Positions 33,121 to 43,038 of a stretch of DNA of 64,000 nt are shown here, piece after piece. The DNA is from Pisolithus tinctorius. Lineage: Eukaryota > Basidiomycota > Agaricomycetes > Boletales > Pisolithaceae. The position numbers were made by a program, and so were the translations under genes. The notes under the pieces are model-generated. The model did no database searches. It saw only the letters and a program-made list of their open reading frames with translations, and had not been told where the DNA came from. The stretch is taken from assembly GCA_024663395.1 (NCBI GenBank), contig JANFAH010000003.1:3534001-3598000 (forward strand), written 5' to 3'. How positions within the stretch are numbered: position 1 is the stretch's first letter; the number at the start of each line of letters is the position of its first letter.

Positions 33121-34947
33121 ATGCGACTCATCCACGTTACCACCATACTCGACTTTGAGACGATTATCAATCAGGGGAGAGGCATTGACCGTTCAACAGA
33201 AATCCTGAGAGAGTTTTGCGGTCCGGCTCTCGCAGCGAAAGAGTATGCCATATTGTCACATTGCTGGGGTGTAGCAGAGAACGGCGAGAAAGAAGTGTCA
33301 TTCCAGGAGATGGAGCAGCTGGCGACTACGTACAACAAGAGGAGGAATGAGATCAGGGGGCGTACCGGATACAAGAAGGTAATCGACGCCTGCAAGCAGG
33401 CCAAAGTGGACGGTCTGGAGTGGGTGTGGGTCGATACCTGTTGTATCGATAAGAAGAGCAGTTCGGAACTATCAGAAGCGGTCAACTCCATGTGCCAGTG
33501 GTACGCAAATGCAAATCAATGTTATGTCTACCTCCACGACTCCACCGGTTCTATCCGCTCTTCTGCCAAGTGGTTCACCCGAGGCTGGACTCTTCAAGAA
33601 CTCATCGCACCGAAGGTTGTCCACTTCTTTGATTCCAAGTGGGAACGCTTGGGAAACAAGGAACAATTTGCATCCAATCTTAGCAGGATCACACGCATCC
33701 CGGAGAACATTTTGAAACGTGGCCTGAATTCCGAACGCCCCAGCATTGCCCAGATTATGTCCTGGGCTGCTGACCGGGTTACGACACGAGAGGAAGATCG
33801 TGCATATTCGCTACTGGGACTGCTTGGTGTTCACATGCCGATGTTATATGGGGAGGGGAAGAACGCGTTTCGCCGTTTGCAGCTGGAAATCATACGCTCG
33901 TCCAATGACCAGAGTATCTTCGCTTGGGGCCAAACAAAGGATGCCGGGTGGTCTAACAGCTTCTTGGCAGACGACCCAAGCTACTTCAGGGATTGTTCTG
34001 ATGTCATTTCATTGTCCCCCGATGAATTCACTCGTTTTCTCACCAAGTACCGTCACATCCCGGAAGACGAGCTCAGCCAAATTCCTGCTGAACGGCTTCG
34101 CACATTCACGGTTACAAACGATGGCATACAGATATGGCTACCCACGGTAACCTTCGGGCCATATGCTGAGGTCCAGTTGGCGTGCCAGAAGTCCAGTAGG
34201 AATGCTCTCACCAATTGTACTACTATGAACCTGGCGTTCTTCGAATCTAGCTGCTTCAGATTTTTCGGCGGCAAAATACCTAACTCGGGGCCGATGGAAT
34301 TCAAGCCACATTTCCTTCCTTACAAAGACGTGACACAGAATTCCAGCAGCTTTACCTTCGAATTAGATTGCCAGAGTCTTGTCGTCCATGGCTTCGTCGG
34401 ACATAGTGTCGAACCCAAGAGTGTACAAGTTAAAGGCGACTCGGTCACCCTCTCGAAGGATAACGATTTCGCTACCGTTACTTATGTGCATAAACGACAT
34501 AAGACATGCTTGGCAGTGGTTCCCATTTACTTCCGTGGCCGAGGCCGTGTGTTTATCATCTCTTCCCGAAATTCGTCCTGGATTCCATATCTGCGTCTTC
34601 ATGTCTTGAAGGCATTCCTCAAAATCTGGAAAGACGAAGGATGCTGGCATGTGGGGCATGCCCATGCTCCTCGATCTATCCGGCATGTAAGGGCGACTTA
34701 TACGGAGCGCTCACGCCTGGGCTGCAAGGTTACAATCGAAGTTGTCCGATGTCCTGGTTGCTGTCCGTCGCGAATGGAATCGGTGGGTCGGTGTACTGCT
34801 TTCCAATTTGGATGTCCATGTGCGCTATTGTCTAAAGTTTACATCTCTGCAGGAGGCTCCCCAGCTACCCAGTGTACCAATGAAACCCACGTCTTTGTAT
34901 TCAGTGAATGTATGCTCGGAGTTGATGGCAGACCTCTGGAACATTAG
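33121..34947 (+). CDS. HET-domain (heterokaryon incompatibility) protein
   Basis: HET domains are TIR-like signalling modules found in fungal self/non-self recognition and programmed cell death. Start MRLIHVTTILDFETI at 33121, 608 codons in one exon. The three HET blocks are present: EYAILSHCWG, GLEWVWVDTCCIDKKSSSEL, and KWFTRGWTLQELIAP with FFDSKWERLG. It continues with RVTTREEDRAYSLLGLLGVH and MLYGEGKNAFRRLQ, typical of the large basidiomycete HET family, and a C-terminal segment with VVRCPGCC. The frame is unbroken. No NACHT or repeat domain follows, so this is a stand-alone HET protein. The last ~200 bases are also open in a second frame that joins the next gene by good splice sites. Confidence 0.9.
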   Translation: MRLIHVTTILDFETIINQGRGIDRSTEILREFCGPALAAKEYAILSHCWGVAENGEKEVSFQEMEQLATTYNKRRNEIRGRTGYKKVIDACKQAKVDGLEWVWVDTCCIDKKSSSELSEAVNSMCQWYANANQCYVYLHDSTGSIRSSAKWFTRGWTLQELIAPKVVHFFDSKWERLGNKEQFASNLSRITRIPENILKRGLNSERPSIAQIMSWAADRVTTREEDRAYSLLGLLGVHMPMLYGEGKNAFRRLQLEIIRSSNDQSIFAWGQTKDAGWSNSFLADDPSYFRDCSDVISLSPDEFTRFLTKYRHIPEDELSQIPAERLRTFTVTNDGIQIWLPTVTFGPYAEVQLACQKSSRNALTNCTTMNLAFFESSCFRFFGGKIPNSGPMEFKPHFLPYKDVTQNSSSFTFELDCQSLVVHGFVGHSVEPKSVQVKGDSVTLSKDNDFATVTYVHKRHKTCLAVVPIYFRGRGRVFIISSRNSSWIPYLRLHVLKAFLKIWKDEGCWHVGHAHAPRSIRHVRATYTERSRLGCKVTIEVVRCPGCCPSRMESVGRCTAFQFGCPCALLSKVYISAGGSPATQCTNETHVFVFSECMLGVDGRPLEH

Positions 34948-36326
34948 GTGAGCATCTGCAGCACTGGTTCATCAGTTGCTGGAAGTGCCGATGCCGCACC
35001 TCGCATCACAGGTTTAAATTCTCTGAGCTTGTTGGATGGGTAAGTCGCATTCAAATCCCCACCCATGAACATTCGAGGCGAAGGAACTGAACCAATCAAA
35101 GGCTCCGTACGTGGTAGGGACTGTCGAAGCTGCCACTAAATACTTCATGGATATGTTTGGCGTCAGCAACTTTCACAATTTCGTGTGTATTTACCATCCA
35201 TTTGTGTTTATGATCCGACCTCATGTTATCTGTCTTGGAATGAACACTAGATCGGGGAGATAACATTCTTTAAGGAACTGACTTTGATCATGGGATCAGA
35301 CGTCAGTGGTAGACTCTGCACAGGGGAAGATAATAAGGGTAAAGTTGGGTTCCTTTATTCACAAGCTGCTAAGATTGAATGTACCTTTCAGAAGACGGAC
35401 AGGTTTCTGAGGTGGCGCAGGAGCAACGCATCAACGCGTCAGTAAAATACTTGGTGCAGATTAAGGACTCGTGGCTCGACATCGAGCCACGATTTAGCCA
35501 CCCCACTCGAGCAAAATTGTGGGAGGAGGCAATGAAATGGAGGCTGGAGCCAGTTGCCGCCAAGGTAGATCTATTCCTATCTTTTGGATGAGGCGCCGCT
35601 CATTTATTTGACATGGTGGTTAGCTCCTTCGAGTAATCGGTACTGCCTATGAACCGTCTGGGTAAGGAAGCATCACCTGTCTCAATTAAGTCGATAGCTC
35701 ACTTCATGTTAGTTCCCATTCCACGCAAGGCCTTAAGTTCAGCAAGTGCACACTCTCTTCCTGCCACGATAACCCACACTCATGGAGTACTTCATTTAGA
35801 CAGGAACTTCTGTCCAACCTACAAGAAATCAAGAAACTCCAAGAAACCCTTGCTGAAATTGATGATGACAACGGAAATAACAACGATAATAATGCTAAAA
35901 GGCGGGCACTGGTGGAAGATGTTGCGGGAAGGGTGACTGCTTTGGTGACCCTTGTTGTCCGCTGGCTAAAAATGCATATACTAGATCTTACTAACATTCT
36001 GGCGCGGGATCTCCTCCGAGGTTGCACACATGCTAGACAAAGTACGACGACCCTCATCTTCTTTGGTAGTGGTTGATATTGATTGGCAGGTTGCTGATCG
36101 CTTTCTGAATGATGGGGCAATCACGATGGCTCCGGACCTGGTACAGTCCCGAAGACATGTAAGCCGTTCTCTGCGCCTCTCTGCATCGGAAAGCTGAGTT
36201 AGTGACACTTCCACTAGCGTCTTTTCAATATCGGACGGATTCTCTCGCAAGTAGCCTCCTCTAACCTAGATGACGGCCTGGATCCACTCCAACGGTCCGT
36301 GTCCTCACCAGACATCATGATGACTT
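34881..36326 (+). CDS. Unrecognised multi-exon protein overlapping the HET gene's 3' end
   Basis: No family recognised. A frame different from the HET frame (MKPTSLYSVNVCSELMADLW) reaches a GTGAGC donor at 34952; successive exons then join in phase: FKFSELVGW, APYVVGTVEAATKYFMDMFG, IGEITFFKELTLIMGSDV, DGQVSEVAQEQRINASVKYL with DSWLDIEPRFSHPTRAKLWE, LLRVIGTAYEPSG, QELLSNLQEIKKLQETLAEI (coiled coil), RRALVEDVAGRVTALVTLVV, then VADRFLNDGAITMAPDLVQS and RLFNIGRILSQVASSNLDDG, stop at 36326. Consistent splicing over seven or more junctions supports a real gene. The start is uncertain; the frame stays open further upstream inside the HET coding region, so the true first exon may overlap more. Alternatively these exons are an alternative 3' end of the HET gene. 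Confidence 0.55.
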
Positions 36327-36896
36327 GATAATCAAACAAGTTTGTTTTTCTGGTCCAGGATGATGGATGACGCGGCAGATGGTGTTTCAAAATATCAATT
36401 AATCCTCGCTGAACTGGCTCGGCGATCAGAAAAAATGAATGCGACTAAGAATGTGCTGAATGGCCGAAGTTGTTGATGGCCTAAGTTGTGTTGTATGTAG
36501 TGTCAGCTGCGAAGTGTGGTATTGAATGTATTATAGCCCTATCTTCGACTTGTTCTTCGATGGATTTTCGCACTCGGTGTTAAGGATAGATGTATTTAGG
36601 AACAAGGAGTGAGACAGACTCAGCTCGATCGAGAGCAGCAGCCTGGGCGCTATTAAAGTCACGTACAAAAGTCTCGTAGTGTCATCGTACAAGTTCGTTG
36701 TCTCCTTTCATAGCAGATTGGAATATTCATCAACTTAGTTTCATCAGTGGTGTCATCCCGTCATCTCTTTGCCAGCCATCGTTGTCTTCATACATACCAT
36801 CATACTTTACACTCACACCAACGATCAACTGAGTCTGCACAAGAAATTGAATTAGTGAGACTCTTCAGTTTCAGCTTTCCATCTGCTCTTGATATG
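36327..36896. other. spacer before the disrupted tyrosinase-like gene
   Basis: No gene recognised. It should contain the last exon(s) and 3' region of the minus-strand tyrosinase-like gene, but I could not place them. Confidence 0.3.
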
Positions 36897-37231
36897 GAAA
36901 AATGCCGCCGGTTAGTCAGACACGCAAATGGTGGTAGTTCTGCTCACCGGGAATAACGCGTTGTAGTGCTGCCAATCGAACAAGTAGACGGGATGTCCTT
37001 CATCGTCCACTTTCTCAGCGACGGCCGAAGTATACAGAGTCACCTCGGGGACGACATCGGAGGATGCCTTCTTTTCCTTTGGCACGGCCACCGCTTCTGT
37101 CCCACCCTGAACGCTGGCGAGTACCTTGCCTGTCATATCCAACAGCTTTCGAGAGAGGTTCTTCGTGATATCAGCCGCGGTGGTATCCACCGTCGTCTTT
37201 GTTCTGTCGATACCGCTGTTGACGACGATGT
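36897..37231 (-). pseudogene. 3' fragment of a tyrosinase-like gene, cut by the TIR element
   Basis: Reading on the minus strand from the element boundary: IVVNSGIDRTKTTVDTTAAD, LSRKLLDMTGKVLASVQGG, VVPEVTLYTSAVAEKV and GHPVYLFDWQHYNALFP, then a GTGAGC donor near 36954. It continues in frame from the fragment at 45074-45960 once one copy of the 7-bp target duplication is removed. This part corresponds to the poorly conserved C-terminal region of fungal tyrosinases; the identification rests on the other fragment. Confidence 0.6.
37225..37231. repeat. target-site duplication, left copy (ACGATGT)
   Basis: ACGATGT immediately precedes the left inverted repeat; the same heptamer follows the right inverted repeat at 45074-45080. 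Because the repeat ends can be read as CCAGG or TCCAGGA, a 5-bp duplication (CGATG) is equally consistent. Confidence 0.85.
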
Positions 37232-37485
37232 CCAGGCTCCTACACAGCCGTTCCGCTGTGAGTGTGAGGGAAATCTCCGAGGGCAACGGCCGAAATTCAA
37301 AGCCAGCATAACTTTAATTCCCTCACACTCACAGCGACGGCTGCCCGAAAACATTTGTAAACAGCATCAGCCACAGTGGCGCGCCGTGTGGAGTCCCAAA
37401 AAATATACACAAAACCCAAACTAGGGTTACATATTTGTGGTTAGGAATACTCCATATTCGTAGGTATACATGTCACCTGTGACCA
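37232..37485 (+). repeat. left terminal inverted repeat (254 bp)
   Basis: Starts CCAGGCTCCTACACAGCC. Contains an internal pair of complementary 18-mers, 37254-37271 (CGCTGTGAGTGTGAGGGA) and 37319-37336, which would fold into a stem with a ~47-base loop. Matches the reverse complement of 44820-45073 at all but two positions. Confidence 0.93.
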
Positions 37486-37505
37486 GTCTCTGCTAGTGTA
37501 TACAC

Positions 37506-40156
37506 ATGCCGTCGTCGCCGGATCCTAATCAGTCAGCCCTTCCTACTTTATCTAATATTGCGACACGTACACAGGAGGTCTTTGGCATACAACCATGTCG
37601 ATGGCAGCTTCAAGTGGCGGAGGCAATACTGAAAGGAGGACGCGACGTCCTCTGTATCGCCGGGACTGGAATGGGGAAGACCCTGACCTTCTGGATGCCT
37701 CTTCTATTTCGGCCAGCTGGTATTCAGATCGTCATCACTCCTCTGAACCTACTAGGGAAACAAAATGTGATGTCCCTGGTCAAGGCTGGCATACGGGCGA
37801 TTTCAATTAGCTCCGAAACGGCCACACCTGCAAATTTTCAGGTAAGACATCTGTGCATACATGCCTTGATTCTTACCCAGCAGCGACCAGGCTATTGGCG
37901 CCTTCCAGTATAGAGTGGTCGTCATCAGTCCCGAGCAACTCATGTGGCAGAGGGGGGTTTTGAGAAGTTGTTGAAGAATCCCCTATTTGTGTTGCGGATC
38001 ATCAGTATTGTGATTGATGAAGCGCACTGCCTTACCGAGTGGGGGGAATTTCGCCCAGAATACCGAGAGCTTGGACGACTACGCTACGTGCTACCACGTA
38101 GTGTACCTCTGCTAGTTACGTCTGCAACAATCACAAGGGCTGCACTCCGCGATCTTACGCACCTTCTCCATATGTATCCTGGCAGGATGGTCACCATGCA
38201 CCGGTCAAGTGACCGGCCTAATATCAAGATTGGTGTAAAAAAAATAAAATATGCACTGAACTCTTATGCTGACCTGATGTTCCTAATCCCACCAGGATTC
38301 AAAGTGAACGATCCTCCACCTCCAAAATTCCTTATCTTCTTCGACAATATATCGGACTCGATCAGTGTGGCATGCATCTTGCGACGTCAGTTACCTTGTG
38401 AACTAAGGGAGAAAATCCGCTGGTTTAATGCTGACATGTCAATGGCCTACAAGGAGGAAGAGCTTGGAAAGCTCATAAGTGGTGAGACGTGGGGCCTTTG
38501 TACAACTACATCATTTGGAATGGTACGTACGACTTGAAAGTACCTTGATATGGGGTAAACCAATCTTCACAGGGTATGGATGTGCCAGATATCCTGCTGG
38601 TGATCCAATGGAGAACAACCTGTAAAATAGCAGCACTCTGGCAGCGCTTTGGTCGAGCAGCTCGAGACAAGAGACTTACTGGAACGGCCCTACTTTTTGC
38701 GGAGAAAGAGTATTTTAATGATGAGAGGGCGGCAAAGGCGGCTAGGAAAGTGAAGCGTGAAGAAATGCGCAAACGGATGGCAAAAGATGCTAACTTACCC
38801 AAGGCGCCACGTCCCTTGAAATGGGCGGCACTGTCTTCACACAATGGAGAAGCTCAGGAGAGCTCCAGCGGAATGGCACAGTATGGCAGTGGGTTGGTGA
38901 CGGTCGACGATGGCTTATCTGACAACGACTCGGAGGGCGAAGACAATAGAGGAACGATTGCAGATGGGCCAGGAACTGAAGGGATGGAAGCATTGCTTGA
39001 ATCACTGGCAAGAGGAGAGGAACCTGTGGGTCAGTCCAGCAAATGGCAGAGGCGAAACCTGGACCTAGGTGTCGACCTACTTATCAATGCGGCTGATGAG
39101 CGATTGGGCGTAGGGTGTCGAAGGAAGGTTTTTGACGTGTGCTTCAATAATGCCGCCGCAGGTGGGAAATTCTCCTCCGCTTCTGAGCCGCATCTCAATG
39201 CGTCCCCTCTAGAATCTGATCACCACGAGTGCAACAGTGCCGACACACAAGGCTGTACTCGCTGCAACATCATGGAGCCTGCAATTTGCTGTGATGTTCA
39301 CAATCCCACAGACTTTTCATCATATGAAACTCACATTCCAAAGACACCTCGTGCAACTCAGTGCTCTCGTCTTCCGAAGTACATGAAGGACAAGTATGAC
39401 TACAAATTAGAAAGCGCTCTCCTTGACTGGTGTGACGAGAAGACGTCCGCTGTTTATGGGTGGGCATGCCTTAACGATGACGGCCCTGTAATCATGAGCG
39501 ATGCTACCCTTGATCGCATTGTCGACTGCGCGCATCATCACAAGATCCAGACCTGTCAGGACCTCAGAAGGGAAACCGGGTGGATAGATAGTGATCTGTA
39601 CGGCAACGAGGTCCTTGCGCTCATTAAAAGTCATTCTGCCCCGTGCCCCTCCATCTTCGTCTCTACACCACTCAGGCAAGGAATGACCACTGGTGTCCCC
39701 GCTTCTACAACCTCCCCATTACCCCAATTCCAACTGACTGCGATGTCATTCTCCTCCAGCTCATCCCTACCCACGACCCGAAAGCGCCAGAATAAGTGCA
39801 GTGCTTGTGGCCAAGAAGGACACAATGGTAAGTACAACGTTGTTGGAGGTAACTCTCGAGGCTCATCTATGCTAGTTCATAACCGTATCTGTCCGAACCA
39901 TCCATCCCATGTCATCGCTGGTAATAAAGAGAATGTAAGTCAAATAAATAGGAATCAATTCAATTCAGTGTGCTTAGACGTCGTCACAGCTCGCTGCTCA
40001 ACTAACTACAGTAGTTCCACCATAACGTCGTCTAATGCGCTACCTTCAAATTCTTCAAATATGTCTCCTGCGTCTCCTTCATTTTCCACCAATACTTCTC
40101 CCCGCGTTGCTTTTTCCATCATTTCTCATCCTTTGTCGTATAGGTCTTCCACTTGA
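37506..40156 (+). CDS. RecQ-like ATP-dependent DNA helicase with C-terminal zinc knuckle
   Basis: Superfamily 2 helicase, 3'-5' polarity expected for RecQ. Start MPSSPDPNQSALPTLSN, 21 bases inside the left inverted repeat. Motifs in order: QPCRWQLQVAEAIL (motif 0 region), GTGMGKT (Walker A), VITPLNLLGKQNV, VIDEAHC (Walker B / DEAH), TSATIT (III), FLIFFDNISDS (IV), CTTTSFGMGMDVPDI across an intron (V), WQRFGRAARDKR (VI). Introns at about 37840-37891, 37911-37940 and 38523-38572. Beyond the helicase core are ~400 residues ending in CSACGQEGH, a CCHC-type zinc knuckle that may continue across an intron at 39826-39876. RQC and HRDC domains are not evident, as in the expanded Agaricomycete RecQ family. 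Frame intact, so this gene may still be expressed. Confidence 0.88.
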
Positions 40157-41179
40157 TGGCGAGTTTTCCTGCCAAGACAAACTACATGCGGTGAATTTAA
40201 TACTAGTCGTTCTTGGATCTTTGCAAAGGTTTTTCTCATGTCTGGTGCCGCATGGCTGGTTGTTAGGTGCGTATGACTGAAATTTTGTTGTACTAATCCC
40301 TGGAGATTTCGATAGACCTGAACGAGTGGTGATTCAAGGATTATGTGTTCAACTGAACGGTTCGAGCCCTTCCCTCTGTTCTTCACCTGCAAAACCCAAC
40401 AGTAAGTCATACTTCATAACATGAGAAAATGCATACTTACCTTCGTGAACAGGTTGTTCAGCTCGACGCACCAATCGACAGCCCTCCATTTCATTGGCCT
40501 GCCAGTTGGATTTACAAGAATGTGGTAGCGGATCGCATGCCTTAGGCCCGAGGGATAAACGAAATGTACGTTGTACAGAAAGTTTGTCATCTGTGTTGCA
40601 TACTTATGCTTTCCAACTGCCTTTAGGATCGGGATCCAGCTTACGATGGAAGCCTCGACCCGACCGATGTTGCCGCTGTTCATCGCATATGATAATTCCT
40701 CGTACAGCAAAAAATACTTATTCAAAAGCAGCGCATTTTCAAATTGTGAGTCATGTTCCATGTCTTGTTTCCTACGCATACGACGGAACTGACCAGTTGC
40801 AACATATGTGCGAATGATCTCTTTAGCCAGTGCTTCGAGGTCCTCTAGTGTCGGCTTTGAGCGAGCAAAGTCTTCGAGGTTGTCAAATCCATTTTTTTGG
40901 CTAGCAAGTACACGCCAACAATCTAGATGCCGACATATACCGGCATGGCTGACAAGCTGATGTATACGACGAAAGCCAGGCTTTGTCGTATATATTCCAG
41001 TTTCCTTTGGACGTAGTTGCACAACATCACGCATGAGGCTCGTCTCATCGTCACGGGCCGCCGATGGGTAGATGAAGCAGTGCCACAAAGCATCAGCACA
41101 GGCCATCTTCAAATGGAAGAGTCCAGGTATGAAAACGACATGCTGAAGACGATTCCAGGATGTAGATTCAATTGACCAG

Positions 41180-43038
41180 TGTGAGTCAAAGTGTGGAAAG
41201 GTGGTGAAAACCAACCAAAACCAACACAAAAGACAAATGTAGAGCGAGTGGTGGTGTGCCTCCGCGGAACCTGGAGGGCAGAAACCTGAATGTGGGGGGG
41301 GAACTTCAAGGAGAGGTGCTCCTGGCACAAGTTGTTGACGAGTTACACAGGAGAAGACGAATGGACGATGATTGGGAAGGGGATGCTGAACAGAGTGAAG
41401 GTGTTCAGCCGAAAGGTACTTCAAGTAATGGACTTCAAGGAAACGTGCTCCTTGCACAAGTCGATGATGAGTTATGCAGGAGTGGGAGGATGACTAAGCA
41501 AGACTTGCTGACTAAGTGTGGATGGAGCTTCAGATAATGAATGGTGGTAGATAGACTCTTCCAAATGAGCCTCAACTACCAAGTATATGAATGATGACAG
41601 ATAGACCCCTTCGTGGAGCCTCAACTGTCGACGATGAGATGGGCACTGGACTGACTGCTGGACTGCTTCTGAATTGCTTCTGAATTGATTGTGGGTAGCT
41701 AAGTACATGGGGGTTTATATACTGAGGGGGGAGCACAGCTTGTGACAAACAAGGCACAAACACTTGGTAAGTAATGAGTAAGGACTGAGTAATCATGATG
41801 AGTAAGCGAGAAATGAAGAGTAAGCAAGCAAAGAGGATTGGTAAGTATTGGCAATGAACGAGTCAAGGATAGTCAAAATATCACAGAACGAGTCAAATAG
41901 AGTCAGAAACTGAGTAAGCACACTGATATCACATTAGGGGGTGGCGATGCAAGTTAGATCTCGGCGGAGACATCTCTAGATCCAAAGACGGCATGACAGA
42001 TGGATGGTGTTTCCAGATAGGGAAGTATTAATTCCAGAATTGAAGGGCATGAGTCAGGCGTCAAAGGGGGCTAGGGCATTGGGGGTCTGTGGGGCAATGA
42101 GAGCATACGCGATCGCATCTCCCACCCTTCCATCCTCTCAGCGAAGTTAACAAAAACTTCATGGACGGGGTTCTGATGGAGGAGGAGAAGGAGGGACGTC
42201 TTCTGCTGGATCTTGCAGTAGGAAGGCAAGTTGCACGTCATACTCGTCATGAATGCGATCAGGGAGGCTGGAGGACAGTAGGTTATACTGCAGCTGTTGC
42301 AATGCGGGAAGAATGATGGACGAGATTGGAATAAAGACGGTGCAGGGAGCAGGGAGGAATGATCCATATGCTTCATCAACTGGGGGGACTGAAATGACCA
42401 CATAAGACCTTTCTAACTGAGTGACAGACCTGAGGCGACCAAAGAATGTCCTTCTGGAAGTCATACTGACAAGGAGAACACACTGACCAAGCTGCATGGG
42501 ATGAGATGGGGCTGACAACGATGGGATGAACCAGGGGGCTTCAGGACGGAAGCTGGTGGGAATGCCTGGCAGATATACGTAGCCACTGTCTCTGGCAAAT
42601 GAGACAAGCGAGATGATTGACGAAGAGGCGGCCATGATTGATGGACCTCGCGAAATGAGCGTCTGATGGATGGAGTGCTGTAGTAACACGTAGGGTGCGA
42701 GGATCCTCTCCAAATTTGGAAGGAAGAATCGTGGGGCTGAGCACTTTAAGCGAGCATGCGAACCGAGTTGACATCTTTGGAAACGGCGGAGATATGATGG
42801 AAACCGGAATGCCGTACATGGGCGCTAAAAACTTTTAATGCGCGCTTAACTCGCTTCCTCTTTTCTCTTTAGCACTGACGACTCGATCTTGTGCGAAGGA
42901 TGACTGTTCACGTCCAACAGTCTTTCTACGCATGAGGCCTTTAGTCTTCATCTGCATGCATGGGCATTGCACGCAACTCGTCAACGAGTTAGGCAGAGTC
43001 AGCTGTAACCATGTCCACAACACCTTTGGTGTGTGACA
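41180..43038. mobile_element. nested 1.86-kb insertion inside the DUF6589 gene, unclassified
   Basis: The conserved DUF6589 reading stops at AQLRR and resumes at SIESTSWNR across this stretch. The insert runs TGTGAGTC...GTGTGACA (TG...CA ends as in LTR sequences) and is flanked by CCAG (41176-41179) and CCGG (43039-43042), a 4-bp duplication with one CpG change. It carries a minus-strand open frame at 42159-42713 (SGYVYLPGIPTSFRPEAPWF) with no recognised domain. A TG...CA unit 41180-41936 followed by AGGGGGTGG could be one LTR, but I cannot find its partner. Could be a degraded non-autonomous LTR element. Confidence 0.6.
41303..41492 (+). repeat. imperfect tandem duplication within the nested insertion
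   Basis: Two ~65-bp units (about 41303-41370 and 41430-41492) share GGAACTTCAAGGA / GGACTTCAAGGA, GTGCTCCT(G/T)GCACAAGT and GA(C/T)GAGTTA(C/T)(A/G)CAGGAG. On the plus strand both encode LQGxVLLAQVxDEL-type peptides. Confidence 0.55.

Noticed and set aside
37254..37336. CGCTGTGAG...CTCACAGCG considered as the ends of a separate small MITE or as a CRISPR-like repeat
   Set aside because: The match between the two ends of the 7.8-kb element continues outside these 18-mers to the CCAGG ends and the target duplication, so they are internal to the TIR; only two units exist per arm.
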